Positions 44,017-55,511 of a DNA stretch of 64,000 bases are shown piece after piece. The notes beneath the pieces were generated by a model that saw nothing but the letters and a program-made list of their open reading frames with translations, ran no database searches and was not told where the DNA came from. Each line of letters starts with the position of its first letter. Position 1 is the stretch's first letter. The stretch lies in assembly GCF_042660705.1 (NCBI RefSeq), contig NZ_JBHSUQ010000001.1; one strand, 5' to 3'. The position numbers and the translations under genes were made by a program. Source of the stretch: Undibacterium_A arcticum (lineage in GTDB: Bacteria > Pseudomonadota > Gammaproteobacteria > Burkholderiales > Burkholderiaceae_D).

Positions 44017-46892
44017 ATGCTGATGCGTACCTGGCTGACCTTTTCAACCGTCATAGCGCTTCTGCTCGCAATACTTGGATTTCTTTCCGTGCTCCAGCAC
44101 AACGCGGTATTCTCGGATCTTCTGCGCCAGCGCAACTCGGTCATCGCGCAAACAACCGCTTCCTCGTTCAAGGCCATCACCGATCTGGGCCTCCCTCTCT
44201 CGACGATCCGCAACGGCAATGAAATCGTGGCACGCGCCATGAAGATGGACCACGAGATTACAGGCGTAGTTGCACTGAGCCCGGAGGGCGACGTCGTCTT
44301 CAGCACAAGAAACACGCGTCAGCCTGTGCCGCAACAAGTCCTGCAGGCGATGAAACTGTCGCGGGACATCCGCTGGAGCACGGAAACATCGGACGAAATC
44401 TTCAGCGGCTTCAACGTTGCGGGCCAGGACGCCGACCCGCAGGGTGCAGTCGTCGTGGTCCATTCCAAAGAACGCCTCGAGGCGGCCTCCAACGCGATCA
44501 TCGGCAGCATCGTGAAGACGGCCATCTTAATCTGGGCCGCCGTCTCATTCATTGCATTTCTTCTGCTGCGTCTCCTGCTGTCCGCGCCCGATCGCGCCAT
44601 TTTGCCTCTCGAGTCGCTATCGCGGGGCGAGATCGTCGCGGGCGGCACGCTGATGACCCCGATGTTGACCCAAGTGGCACCGGCCCTGACCTTCTGGCGC
44701 GGCCTGTTCGGGCCCGAAATCGAACAACTCAGGAGCAACCTCATTGAGGCAAAGCGCCAACATGATGAGGCATGCCAATCGCTCAGTGCTTGTTCGTCCG
44801 CCGGCCCCGATACCGCAGGAACGCTCGTCCATGCGGACGCAAGCCAGGAGACGCCTTTGCCCGAGTCACAGATTGCCTCGAGTTCTCCACGCTCCCTGGC
44901 GCGCCGAATTGCGTCGCGGCTCGCGCTGCTCGCGGCCTTGTTCATTTTCATTTCCGCGGTAATCCTTGGCTACACAATACTGCGCGCGGTTAACCGCTCC
45001 ATCGAACCCGAGCTTGCCGCCCGCAGCAACCTGATTGGCACGGTGGTGAGCGAGGATGTGCAACGCGCGGTGGGCGCCGGCGTGCCCCTCGACAGTCTGG
45101 TGGGGGCGGAGAGCTACTTTGGCGACATGTTGCAGCAACTTCCCGAAGTGGCTTACATCGCTGTCGCCACTGGCCGAGTGGTGCTCGAGGCTGGCAAGCG
45201 AATCGATCCCTATCTCGCTCCGCCTCGCGAGCGCAAGGATGTCCGCAGCCATCCCATCATGGTGGATGGCAAGGAGATCGCCTATGTCGTTATTGATATC
45301 GATCCGGCTTTCATCGCCAAGAAATTCTTCGACGTGTTCCTCGACATGGGCGTGGTGGTCCTTGCTGCGATCCTGGTGGCGTTCGAGATCATGGTGCTGA
45401 TGACCAGCCGGACTTTGACCGCGCCTCTCGACGGACTGCAGCGGATCGCGGCGATGCAAGCCGCGGGTGACTTTTCGAAACGGGCAACCATTTCCACGAG
45501 AAATGCGGCGGACCGTGTTGCGCGCAACCTGATCGAACGGGCGGAGACACTCAATACGCGATTCGCGGAAGCCTGGGCTGCGATAACAAACACGGGCACA
45601 AACACAGGCACAAACGCGGGCAGCAGGCGCGCTCGTCTTGAAAGCTTGCGCCAGCGCTATTCGCTCTCGGAGAAAGGACCCACGACCCTGCGCTTTCCTA
45701 TTTCACCGACTTGCGCCTGGCACTGTTCCTCTTCGCCGCAGCCGACGAGCTTCCGCTTTCCTTTCTGCCTCTCTATACACGAGCGGCAGACAACCCCTGG
45801 AAATGGATGGATGAGAGCGTGCTCATCAGTCTTCCGTTGGCAGGCTATCTGACGGCAATCGTCTGCATTTCACCTTTTGCCCGGCCTTTGGTGCAGTGGT
45901 TGGGGAGGCGGATGTTGCTGGTTGCCGCAGCCATTCCGGTTTTTGCAGCGCATCTTCTTCTGTACGTCGCCACCTCCGTTCCAGAGATCGTCGCTGCGCG
46001 CACCATCATCGGCGCGGGATATGCGTTGGTGACGCTGGCCTGCCAAGACTATGTGATCGACACGACGCTGAAAGAAGAGCGCGACCGTTCTCTCGGCATG
46101 TTCTCCGCAGTCCTCTTTGGCGGCATTTTCTGCGGAACGGCTCTCGGCGGCGTCCTTGCCAACAGGCTAGGCCCCTCGAACGTATTTCTCTTCAGCGCCT
46201 CGCTGGTTACCATTTCGGCCCTGCTGGCGCTGTGGTTCGTCAAACCTGCAGAGAAGAGTGATCCCGCAGCTTTGCCGAAAACGGCAAACGTGCCGCTCCT
46301 TTCGGTGCTGCGGGACAGGCAGTTTGCCATTCTGGTGTTTGGCATCGCGATTCCGTCCAATGTCTTGTTGCAGGCTTTCATTTGCTATCTTGTGGCCCTG
46401 ACTCTCAGCTCTCTCGGCGCCTCGTCGGCGGATATCGGCCGTACCCTGATGATCTTTTTTATTGCAATTATATTTATCGGCCCAATTGGCGGGCGGGCCG
46501 CCGAGCGCGGGGTGCCGGCGTCCATGATTGCGCTGGCTGGAGGTCTAATCGCCGGTATGTCGCTGCTGGCCGTCGCCTTCTCGCCCGGCGCGATCGGAAT
46601 GATCTTCGCAGTTCTGGGAGCCGGGATCGGTCATGGACTAGTGCGTGGGGCGCAGGTCTCGGTTGCCATGTCGATCGCCGAAACCGACCTCAGTCATTTG
46701 GGGGAAAGTGTGGTGCTTGGGACACTCAGGACAATGGAACGGCTCGGCAGCATACTGGGGCTGCTTGCCATCGCGGCGCTGGCCGGGCAAGCCGGTTATG
46801 GCGTTGCCACTGGCGTAATCGCCGTCTGGTCCATTGCAGGAGCCGCCCTGTTTGCATTTTCGAGCCTGGCAAGGCAGGCACCGTTGACGTGA
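44017..46892 (+). CDS. Membrane sensor-HAMP-MFS fusion protein (frame break)
   Basis: About 958 residues if repaired. Residues about 6-24 and 165-185 are membrane helices around an extracytoplasmic sensor-like domain. A cytoplasmic linker (190-290) is followed by a second helix pair (about 292-315 and 440-460) around another sensor-like domain. A HAMP-like segment follows (SRTLTAPLDGLQRIAAMQAAGDFSKRA). Then from about 565 comes a full MFS transporter of about 390 residues and some 11-12 helices. The frame breaks at about 45702 (CGCTTTCC, one T short); the repaired join reads LRFSYFTDLRLALFLF. The two halves could instead be separate genes, but no ribosome site or start fits the MFS half. An orphan binding-protein gene follows. 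Confidence 0.72.
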
Positions 46893-46944
46893 TCGTCGTT
46901 GGCCATGAGTCCAGGGATGTCATCGCCAAACCAAAGGGGATAGA

Positions 46945-47954
46945 GTGAAAATGAAGACATTCTCTGGCAAAGTCATTCTCTGGATACTCGCTTGCGCTCT
47001 TTGCGCCGCAGTGCAGGCGGGGGAAAAGAAGCGCATCCTCGGCGTGTTCTATGAGGGTTGCGAAGAGACGTGCCGCGGTTTCAAGGCCGGCATCGCGGAC
47101 AGTGGTCTCGATGCCGAAATTACGATCCTCGATCTGAAGCTGGACAAATCGCGGCTGCCAGAGGCTGTCCGGATGGCGCGTGACATGAAGGCCGACCTGG
47201 TGGTGGTCCACGGGACCACCGGCACGCTTGGGATCATTGGCACGATCGATGATCGCGACGACCCGCGCTTCCTGCATGACATACCGGTCGTCTTCACGGT
47301 GGTAGCCAATCCCTTCGATTCGCGCATAGCGCAGAGCTTTGAGCGCAGCGGCAGGCCCAACGTGGCCGGAACGTTCAACCGCGTGCCTGAGGCCTTGAAC
47401 ATTGACATCATCCGGAAATACGATCCGGATTTCAAGAAGCTCGGCCTGCTCTACAATTCCAATGAGAAGAACTCTGTCTTGACCATGCAGGCGCTGAGCA
47501 AGGCCGCTCCCAAGATGGGCGTAGAACTGGTGGCCCTCGAAGTAGCCCCAGGGAATTCAAACTCACCGGATCCAGCGCTAATCCCGGTTCGCATGCGCGA
47601 ACTCAAGGACAAGGGCGTCAAGTGGCTCTATCTCGGCTCAAGCTCGTTCCTGCACGTCAATGGAAAAGTGTTACTGCTTCTGCGATTGAAAACGGCATTG
47701 CCGTCGTCAGTCCCTATGAAGATCTGGTGCGCGAGCAGCGCGCTCTCCTGTCCATCGCCGCGCGACTGGGTTCTGTCGGTCGGCTTGCTGCGGATCAGGC
47801 GCTGAAGATCCTGAGGGACGGCGCGAAGCCTGGAGACCTCCCAATAGTGCGCGCGACAAATTTTGCGTATGTGGTAAACATGGACGTAGCGAGGCAGCTG
47901 AATCGTTTTCCACCATTCTCATTCCTCCAGGTGGCTGAAACGATAAAGAAATAA
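46945..47954 (+). CDS. ABC-type substrate-binding protein, PF04392-like (frame break)
   Basis: About 336 residues if repaired. Export signal MKMKTFSGKVILWILACALCAAVQA. The periplasmic-binding fold has KRILGVFYEGCEETCRGFKAGI, VVVHGTTGTLG and IPVVFTVVANPFDS, typical of the ABC_sub_bind family. The frame breaks at about 47664 (GGAAAAGTG, one A short) and resumes SVTASAIENGIAVVSPYEDLVREQ. A GTG at 46945 with AGGGGA upstream is the likely start. No ABC permease or ATPase is nearby; it follows the sensor-MFS gene by 52 bases and may feed that receptor. Confidence 0.82.
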
Positions 47955-48129
47955 GGCTGCCGGCGCACCCTACTTTTTCCCGTTTTGCGTAAGTCCTCAA
48001 TGTAATCGAGGACATTGGTGCGTCGACCGCCCCAATGAATAGCCAAACAAGCAACTAAGCGGCATTTTCGGTTTTACTGCATTACACTAAACATCCCGCC
48101 TCACCTCAACCTGCCACTCCATTCAGACC

Positions 48130-48846
48130 ATGCGTATTCTGCTCGCCGAAGATGACAGCGTATTGGCCGACGGCCTGACCCGCTCGCTGCGGCAGTCCGG
48201 TTATGCGACCGATTGCGTCAGGAATGGCGAGGAAGCCGATGCTGCCTTGTCGGTCCAGGATTTCGACTTGCTGATCCTGGACCTGGGCTTGCCGAAGATG
48301 TCCGGTCTGGAAGTATTGCGCAGGTTGCGGGCGCGCAACTCGATGTTGCCGGTGCTGATCCTGACCGCCGCCGATTCGGTCGAGCAGCGCGTCAAGGGCC
48401 TCGATCTGGGCGCCGACGATTACATGGCCAAGCCGTTTGCGCTATCCGAGCTGGAGGCACGGGTGCGCGCGCTGACCCGGCGCGGCGCCGGCGGCGGGTC
48501 GGCGCTGATCAAGCATGGCCCGCTGGTCTATGACCAGGTCGGGCGCAGCGCCTATATCAATGAACAGATGCTGGACTTGTCGGCGCGCGAGCTCGGCCTG
48601 CTGGAAGTGCTGCTGCAACGCAGCGGCCGGCTGGTGTCGAAAGAACAGCTGGTCGATCATCTGTGCGAATGGGGCGAGGAAGTCAGCTATAACGCGATTG
48701 AAGTGTATGTGCATCGGCTGCGCAAGAAGATCGAGGTCGGCGGCGTACGCATCGTGACCGTGCGCGGACTGGGCTATTGCCTGGAAAAATTCCTCGAAGC
48801 GCCACCGCCCGGTCCCACCATGCCGCCGGCACCATCGGCCGGCTGA
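48130..48846 (+). CDS. OmpR-family response regulator (TctD/QseB-like)
   Basis: 238 residues. The receiver domain (1-118) has the acidic pocket EDD (7-9), phosphoacceptor D51 (LLILDLGLP) and K101 (DYMAKPF). A winged-helix DNA-binding domain (about 125-222) has LDLSARELGLLEVLLQRSGRLVSKEQL and YNAIEVYVHRLRKKI. A proline-rich tail ends it. The sensor kinase gene starts 17 bases later. It probably regulates the downstream symporter. Confidence 0.93.
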   Translation: MRILLAEDDSVLADGLTRSLRQSGYATDCVRNGEEADAALSVQDFDLLILDLGLPKMSGLEVLRRLRARNSMLPVLILTAADSVEQRVKGLDLGADDYMAKPFALSELEARVRALTRRGAGGGSALIKHGPLVYDQVGRSAYINEQMLDLSARELGLLEVLLQRSGRLVSKEQLVDHLCEWGEEVSYNAIEVYVHRLRKKIEVGGVRIVTVRGLGYCLEKFLEAPPPGPTMPPAPSAG

Positions 48847-48863
48847 CGTCAGCACCGACCAGC

Positions 48864-50489
48864 ATGTCAGCGAAGAACGACGCTAACGCTTCGACCACCG
48901 TATCGGTCACTGCTGCGGCCACCGCTTCGGCCACTAATACGGGTGAAGCCGGCGGCGCGACATCAGCGGCGCCGGAAGCTCCCGCACCCTATCAGCCGCT
49001 GGCCACCGAGACCGAAGAAAACATCCAGCATTCGCTGTTCGGCGAGATTCTCGACTGGATGTTGGCGCCGCTGCTGCTGCTGTGGCCGCTCAGTATCGCG
49101 ATCACCTATCTGGTCGCAAAAACCATCGCCAACCAGCCGTTCGACCGCGCGCTGGAAGACAGCCTGAGCGTGCTGACCCAGCAGGTGCGGGAAGTCGACG
49201 GCAAGATCCTGACCCAGTTGCCCGGCTCGGCGCGCGACATGCTGCGGGCCGACGATGTCGACACGATCTATTTCCAGGTGATCGGGCCGCACGGCGAATA
49301 CGTGGATGGCGACCGCGACCTGCCGGCACCGACCGGCGACGAAGAAAAAGCGCCGATGGGTGCGGTGATGTACCGCAATGACAGCATGCACGGCGCGGAC
49401 GTGCGGATCGCGTATTCGTATGTCGACCTGCGCAAGAGCCGCGCCGAACGCGATGCGTCCAAGGAGCAGCACCTGGCGCTGGTGCAGGTCGGCGAGACGC
49501 TCGACAAGCGCGCTCAGCTGGCGAACGACATCATCAAGGGCGTGATCCTGCCGCAATTCATCATCCTGCCGATTGCACTGGCGCTGGTCTGGTTCGCGCT
49601 GTCGCGCGGCTTGATGCCGTTGGCTGATTTGCAACAACGGATCCGGGCCCGCCGTCCTGACGACCTGAGCCCAATCGAACCGGGCCAGGTACCGGAAGAA
49701 ATCTCGCCGCTGGTGCGCTCGCTGAACGACATGCTGGAACGCCTGTCGCAATCGATCGAGATGCAAAAGCGCTTCATCGCCGATGCCGCACACCAGATGA
49801 AGACGCCGCTGGCCGGCATGCGCATGCAAACCGAACTGGCGTTGCGTCAGACCGACCAGGACGAAATCCACCGTTCGCTGGAACAGCTGTCCAAGAGTTC
49901 GGAATCGGCAACCCATCTCGTGAACCAATTGCTGACACTGGCGCGCGCCGAAAATCAGACCCCGGCCAGCAAACCGTTCGAGCCGCTGGAGTTGTCGGCG
50001 CTGGCGCGCGACATCGTGCACGACTGGGTCCAGGCCTCGTTCGCGCGCCGCATCGATCTTGGCTTTGAAGCAGCGCCGGAACCGGTCGAGCTGTTCGGTA
50101 ATCCGGTGATGTTGCGCGAATTGCTGAGCAACCTGATCGACAATGCCTTGCGCTACACGCCGGCGCAGGGCAGCGTCACGGTGCGGGTGCGCAGCGATGG
50201 CGACGGTGAATATGCGATTCTGGAGGTGGAAGACACCGGCCCCGGGATCCCGCCGTCGGAGCGGCACCATGTGTTCGAGCGCTTTTATCGCATCCTCGGC
50301 AGCAACGTCAGCGGCAGCGGGCTGGGACTGTCGATCGTGCGTGAAATCGCGCAACAGCACGCGGCGCTAGTCGATATTTTTACCAATCCGCGCAGTCATG
50401 AACAGAAATTCCCCGGCTGCCTGTTCCGGGTCAGTTTCCGCCGCGCGCCGCGTGCCGGTACGGCAGCCTCGGGAGTCTATGAAGAATGA
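48864..50489 (+). CDS. Sensor histidine kinase (TctE-like)
   Basis: 541 residues. After a Thr/Ala-rich N-terminus come membrane helix 1 (about residues 65-90), a periplasmic sensor region (about 90-225) and helix 2 (about 226-250, PQFIILPIALALVWFAL). HAMP, the HisKA domain with phosphorylated His310 (AHQMKTPLAGM) and the HATPase domain (LIDNALRYTP, EVEDTGPGIP, GSGLGLSIV) complete it. The start MSAKNDANAS was chosen because it follows the regulator stop; a longer start at 48777 would overlap it. It pairs with the regulator at 48130. Confidence 0.92.
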   Translation: MSAKNDANASTTVSVTAAATASATNTGEAGGATSAAPEAPAPYQPLATETEENIQHSLFGEILDWMLAPLLLLWPLSIAITYLVAKTIANQPFDRALEDSLSVLTQQVREVDGKILTQLPGSARDMLRADDVDTIYFQVIGPHGEYVDGDRDLPAPTGDEEKAPMGAVMYRNDSMHGADVRIAYSYVDLRKSRAERDASKEQHLALVQVGETLDKRAQLANDIIKGVILPQFIILPIALALVWFALSRGLMPLADLQQRIRARRPDDLSPIEPGQVPEEISPLVRSLNDMLERLSQSIEMQKRFIADAAHQMKTPLAGMRMQTELALRQTDQDEIHRSLEQLSKSSESATHLVNQLLTLARAENQTPASKPFEPLELSALARDIVHDWVQASFARRIDLGFEAAPEPVELFGNPVMLRELLSNLIDNALRYTPAQGSVTVRVRSDGDGEYAILEVEDTGPGIPPSERHHVFERFYRILGSNVSGSGLGLSIVREIAQQHAALVDIFTNPRSHEQKFPGCLFRVSFRRAPRAGTAASGVYEE

Positions 50490-50675
50490 GAATACTCCAA
50501 CCTATATCAAGTTATTCCGCATATTTTCAATGGACAATTTATCAATACTCCCGTTAAATTTCTTTTTTAGAGTGATGCAAGCGCTGATTATTCGAGGTCT
50601 GATGGCGCCGAACATCAGTGCCAAACCCGCGACAATCTGCCGAACCCGTTGGAACCACACCAAGCCACCAGTGCC

Positions 50676-50966
50676 ATGCCAGAACCCTTGAATCCCACCC
50701 CGCACAACCTGGCGCTGCACTGGCGCCACACCCGCCGCCTGACGCTGTGGCTGCTGCTGATCTGGTTTGCGATCACCTTCTGCGTCGTATTTTTCGCGCG
50801 TCAGCTGGCCACCCTGCAGCTGTTCGGCTGGCCGGTCTCGTTCTATATGGCGGCGCAAGGCGCGGTCCTGGTCTATGTGCTGATCGTGGCGTTCTATGCG
50901 TGGCGCATGCAGCGGCTGGACCGGCAGTGCCAAAGCCACATTGATGAAGGGCAGTCCGATGCGTAA
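50676..50966 (+). CDS. DUF4212 small symporter subunit
   Basis: A 96-residue protein with two membrane helices (about 24-46 and 55-80). It has the family pattern WRHTRRLTLWLLLIWFAITF and FGWPVSFYMAAQGAVLVYVLI. DUF4212 proteins are encoded directly before SSS-family symporters of the VC_2705 type and act as a small subunit. The stop codon overlaps the start of the symporter gene. Confidence 0.9.
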   Translation: MPEPLNPTPHNLALHWRHTRRLTLWLLLIWFAITFCVVFFARQLATLQLFGWPVSFYMAAQGAVLVYVLIVAFYAWRMQRLDRQCQSHIDEGQSDA

Positions 50967-53003
50967 AACGGCTAGCGGGGTATTTTTCGGCGAGCTGAAG
51001 CGCTACTACCTGTGGTACACCGGCGGCTTCATCCTGTTCCTGCTTGCATTGTCGATCCTCGAAAAGGAAGGTGTGCCGCGCATCTGGATCGGCTATCTGT
51101 TCATGTTCGCGACCAGCGTGCTGTATGCCAGCATCGGCCTGCTCAGCCGCACCTCGGATGTGTCGGAATATTATGTTGCCGGGCGCCGTGTGCCGGCGCT
51201 GTTCAACGGCATGGCGACGGCGGCCGACTGGATGTCGGCCGCCAGTTTCATCAGCCTGGCCGGCGGCCTGTACGTGCAGGGCTTCGACGGGCTGGGCTAT
51301 ATCATGGGCTGGACCGGCGGCTTTTGCCTGGTGGCGCTGCTGATCGCACCGTTCCTGCGCAAATTCGGCCAGTACACGATTCCGGACTTTCTGGCGGCAC
51401 GCTATAGCGGCCGTCACAACGGCAATCTGGTGCGAATGCTGGCGGTGGTCGCCACCGTGATCGTCTCGTTACCTATGTGGTAGCGCAGATCTACGGGGTC
51501 GGCCTGATCGCCTCGCGCTTCACCGGTGTTGATTTTTCGGTCGGCATTTTCCTCGGTCTGGCCAGCATCCTGGTCTGCTCTTTTCTGGGCGGCATGCGCG
51601 CGATCACCTGGACCCAGGTCGCGCAATACATCATTATCCTGATCGCCTATCTGATCCCGGTGCTGTGGCTGTCGGCCAAGCATAGCGAGAACCCGATCCC
51701 GCAAGTGGCCTACGGCACGGTGTTGTCAAAGTTGAGCGCGCGCGAACTGGCACTGGAACGCGATCCGAAAGAACAACAGGTGCGCGCGGTCTACCGCAAG
51801 CTGGCCAACGACTACGACGCCCGACTGAAAGCCTTGCCACAATCATGGGAAGACGGCCGGCTCGACGCGCAGCGCCACGTCAGCGACCTGAAGATGGGCA
51901 GCGCGTCGCTGGTCGAGATCAAGTCCGCGACCCGCGCATTGGCGGCTTACCCGAAGAGTGTCGCAGAGGCGCAGCGCAAATGGAGCGATGCGCGAACCAG
52001 CTACCTGGCGCGCGCGATGCCGCCGACGCCGTTTGCGACGCCCTTCCCCGGCAAGGATGCGGCCGAATCCGATATCAAACGCAATAATTTTCTGGCGCTG
52101 GTGTTTTGCCTGATGATGGGCACCGCCGCTTTGCCGCATATCCTGATGCGCAGCTACACCACGCCGGGCGTGCAGGCCGCGCGCATGTCGGTGTTCTGGT
52201 CGCTGTTTTTCATCTTGCTGGTGTACCTGTGCATCCCGGCGCTGGCGGTGCTGCTGAAATACGATATTTACACCGTGCTGGTCGGCTCCAACTACACGCA
52301 GTTGCCGGCCTGGGTGTCGTATTGGGCCAACATCGACAAGCTCAACCCGCTGGTGTCGATCGTCGATGTCAACCGCGACGGCATCGTGCAGCTGGCCGAG
52401 ATCGCGATCGACGGCGACATCCTGGTGCTGGCCGCGCCCGAGATAGCCGGCCTGCCGTTCGTGATCTCGGGGCTGGTAGCGGCCGGCGGGCTGGCCGCGG
52501 CGCTATCGACGGCCGACGGCCTGCTGCTGACGATCTCGAACGCGCTGTCGCATGACACCTACTTCAAGGTGCTCGATCCGGCAGCGTCGACCCAGAAGCG
52601 GGTCACCATCTCGAAACTGCTGTTACTAGTGGTTGCCTTGATCGCGGCCTACACCGCATCGCTGAAACCGGGCGATATTCTGTCCATGGTCGGCGCCGCG
52701 TTTTCGTTGGCGGCATCGGCCTTGTTTCCGGTACTGGTTTTAGGTGTATTCTGGAAACGTGCGAACCAGCAAGGCGCGATCGCCGGCATGCTGACCGGTT
52801 TTGTGACGTGCGTGTATTACATGTTGCATACGCATCCGACCCTGGGCGGTTCCGGCGCGGCGCAGTGGTTTCACATCGCGCCGATCTCGGCCGGTGTGTT
52901 TGGCGTGCCGGCCGGTTTGTTCGCTGTCGGCGTGGTCAGCCTGCTGACGCCGGCGCCGGATCAGCGCACCGCTGCGTTGATCGATCATATTCGATCGCCG
53001 TAG
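50959..53003 (+). CDS. Sodium:solute symporter, VC_2705 subfamily (frame break)
   Basis: About 681 residues if repaired. SSS-family helices include SEYYVAGRRVPALFNGMATAADWMSAASFISLAG. The frame breaks at about 51470 (TCGTTACC, one base short); the repaired join reads VSFTYVVAQIYGVGL. A long hydrophilic, partly coiled insert between helices (about residues 250-375, SKLSARELALERDPKEQQ and following) is typical of this subfamily. Acetate or other short carboxylates are common substrates in relatives (ActP-like), but specificity is not shown here. Paired with the DUF4212 gene and the upstream two-component system. Confidence 0.88.
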
Positions 53004-53107
53004 GAGTATGCATTAATTCTGCAATATTTATTTGGTTGAAATAGATAGATAGGCGCCAGTATATTCGCCGACCAAGCCGACGCGCTGAACACCGAGGAAA
53101 CGATGCC

Positions 53108-54549
53108 ATGGCAAATTGTTTCGACGAAATGTTTATCGATGACCCAGCCGCGGCGGCTCAGCGCTCGGTGCGTCCCCACTACCGCGACTTCGATGACTGG
53201 CTGGCGGCGCAGAGCGCCGATACCATTGCCCGCAAAGGGCCGAAGCCGACCTGATCTTCCGGCGCGTCGGCATCACCTTCGCGGTCTACGGTGACGACGC
53301 CGGCACCGAGCGCCTGATCCCGTTCGACATCATCCCCCGCATCATCCCGGCCGCAGAATGGAAGCGGCTGGAAGCCGGCCTGGTGCAGCGCGTCAAGGCG
53401 CTGAACATGTTCATCCACGACATCTATCACGCGCAGAAAATCGTCAAGGGCGGCGTGATTCCCGCCGAACAGATTTTTACCAATTCGCAATACCGGCCCG
53501 AAATGCAGGGCATCAAGGTCGGGTCCGACATTTACGCCCATATCGCCGGTATCGACATCGTGCGCGCCGATCATGGCAGCAGCCGCGGCGAATTCTATGT
53601 GCTGGAAGACAATCTGCGGGTGCCGTCCGGCGTGTCCTACATGCTGGAAGACCGCAAGATGATGATGCGGCTGTTTCCGGAAGTATTCGCGCGCCACAAG
53701 ATCGCGCCGGTCGAACATTATCCCGACCTGTTGCTGGACAATCTGCGCTCGGTGGCACCGCTCGGGGCGAGCGATCCGACGGTCGTCGTGATGACGCCCG
53801 GCATGTACAACTCGGCCTATTTCGAACATGCGTTTCTGGCGCAGCAGATGGGCGTCGAGCTGGTCGAGGGCAAGGATTTGTTTGTCAACGACAACGCCGT
53901 GTACATGCGCACCACGCGCGGGCCGAAGCGCATCGATGTCATTTACCGCCGCGTCGACGACGACTTTCTCGATCCGCTGGCGTTCCGCCCCGATTCGTCG
54001 CTCGGCGTGCCGGGCCTGCTGTCGGTGTACCGTGCCGGCCGCGTCACGCTGGCCAATGCGATCGGCACCGGTGTGGCCGACGACAAATCGATTTATCCGT
54101 TCGTGCCGGACATGATCAAGTTCTATTTGAGCGAAACCCCGATCCTGAACAACGTGCCGACCTGGCAGTGCCGCAAGCCGGACGACCTGGCCTACACGCT
54201 GGCCCATATGGCCGAACTGGTGGTCAAGGAGGTGCATGGCGCCGGCGGCTATGGCATGCTGGTCGGACCGGCGTCGAGCCGGCAGGAGATCGAAGATTTC
54301 CGCCAGCGGCTGCTGGCCAATCCGTCCGGCTATATCGCGCAGCCGACGCTGGCCTTGTCGGCCTGCCCGACCTATGTCGCGTCCGGCATCGCGCCGCGTC
54401 ATATCGATTTGCGCCCGTTCGTACTGTCCGGCAAGACCGTGGCCATGGTGCCGGGCGGCCTGACGCGCGTGGCGCTGACCGAGGGCTCGCTGGTCGTCAA
54501 TTCGTCTCAGGGCGGCGGCACCAAGGACACCTGGATACTGGAAAATTGA
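53108..54549 (+). CDS. Circularly permuted ATP-grasp type 2 protein (Anbu locus; frame break)
   Basis: About 480 residues if repaired. The start MANCFDEMFIDDPAAAAQRS has GAGG upstream. The frame breaks at about 53240 (CGCAAAGGGCCG, one G short) and resumes AEADLIFRRVGITFAVYGD. The family signatures LIPFDIIPRIIPAAEWKRLE, FYVLEDNLRVPSGVSYMLEDR, DVIYRRVDDDFLDP, and VVKEVHGAGGYGMLVGPASS with the glycine-rich ATP loop are clear. ATP-grasp enzymes form amide or peptide-like bonds. It is the first gene of a four-gene set with alpha-E, transglutaminase-like and Anbu genes, predicted by others to make and process a peptide-type tag or metabolite. Confidence 0.9.
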
Positions 54550-54556
54550 GGCCACC

Positions 54557-55510
54557 ATGCTGAGCCGCACCGCCGATCATCTGTTCTGGATGGCCCGCTA
54601 CACCGAGCGCGCCGAAAATACCGCCCGCATGCTCGACGTCACGGTACAAACCTCGTTGCTGCCGCAATCGCCGACCGCGGCCGAACAGGGCTGGCGCGCG
54701 ATGCTGGGGATCTCCGAATTGCAACCGGCCTTCGATGATAAATACCCCCACCTAAGCGCCGCCGCCGTGCTCGACTTCATGGTGCGCGACCCCGACAACC
54801 CCTCCTCGATCGCCTCGTGCCTGACCGGCGCGCGCGAAAATGCCCGGGCGGTGCGCGGCACCTTGACCACGGAAGTGTGGGAAACCCAGAACCTGACCTG
54901 GCTCGACATGCAGAAACGGCTGGACAGCGACCTGCTGGAGCGCGATCCCAGTCATTTTTTTGAATGGGTCAAGTACCGCTCGCACCTGTCGCGCGGGGTC
55001 ACGCTCGGCACCATGCTGCGCGACGAGGCGGTGTATTTCATGCGGCTCGGCACGTTTCTGGAACGCGCCGACAACACTGCGCGGATTCTGGACGTCAAGT
55101 TCCACGGCGCCCACGCCAGCGGGCCGCAGGAGGGGGATGCGCAGCGCGACTTTTACTATTGGGCGGCAATCCTGCGCTCGGTGTCGGCGTTTGAAATCTA
55201 TCGCAAAGTCTACCGCGACGTGATCACGCCGCAACGCGTGGCGGAGCTGCTGATCCTGCGCGCCGACATGCCGCGCTCGCTGCTGGCCTGCATGGACGAA
55301 GTGGTGGCGACGCTGAAGGAGGTAAGCAACCAGGAGTCGAGCGACACCGAGCGGCTGGCCGGCAAACTGCATGCACAGCTGAAATTCGGCCGCATCGAGG
55401 AAATCCTGCATGACGGCTTGCACGACTATCTGACGCAGTTCTTCCACCACATTGACGAGCTCGGCCAACGGGTCAGCCGCAACTTCCTAGTGCCGCTGGC
55501 ACCAAGCTGA
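54557..55510 (+). CDS. Alpha-E domain protein (Anbu locus)
   Basis: A 317-residue, almost entirely helical protein. It starts MLSRTADHLFWMARYTERAENTARMLDV, the alpha-E family signature, and has a second related helix pair (FMRLGTFLERADNTARILDVK). Its biochemical role is unknown; it always accompanies the circularly permuted ATP-grasp and transglutaminase-like proteins and may be their partner. It begins 8 bases after the ATP-grasp gene; the next gene starts two bases after its stop. Confidence 0.9.
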   Translation: MLSRTADHLFWMARYTERAENTARMLDVTVQTSLLPQSPTAAEQGWRAMLGISELQPAFDDKYPHLSAAAVLDFMVRDPDNPSSIASCLTGARENARAVRGTLTTEVWETQNLTWLDMQKRLDSDLLERDPSHFFEWVKYRSHLSRGVTLGTMLRDEAVYFMRLGTFLERADNTARILDVKFHGAHASGPQEGDAQRDFYYWAAILRSVSAFEIYRKVYRDVITPQRVAELLILRADMPRSLLACMDEVVATLKEVSNQESSDTERLAGKLHAQLKFGRIEEILHDGLHDYLTQFFHHIDELGQRVSRNFLVPLAPS

Positions 55511-55511
55511 C

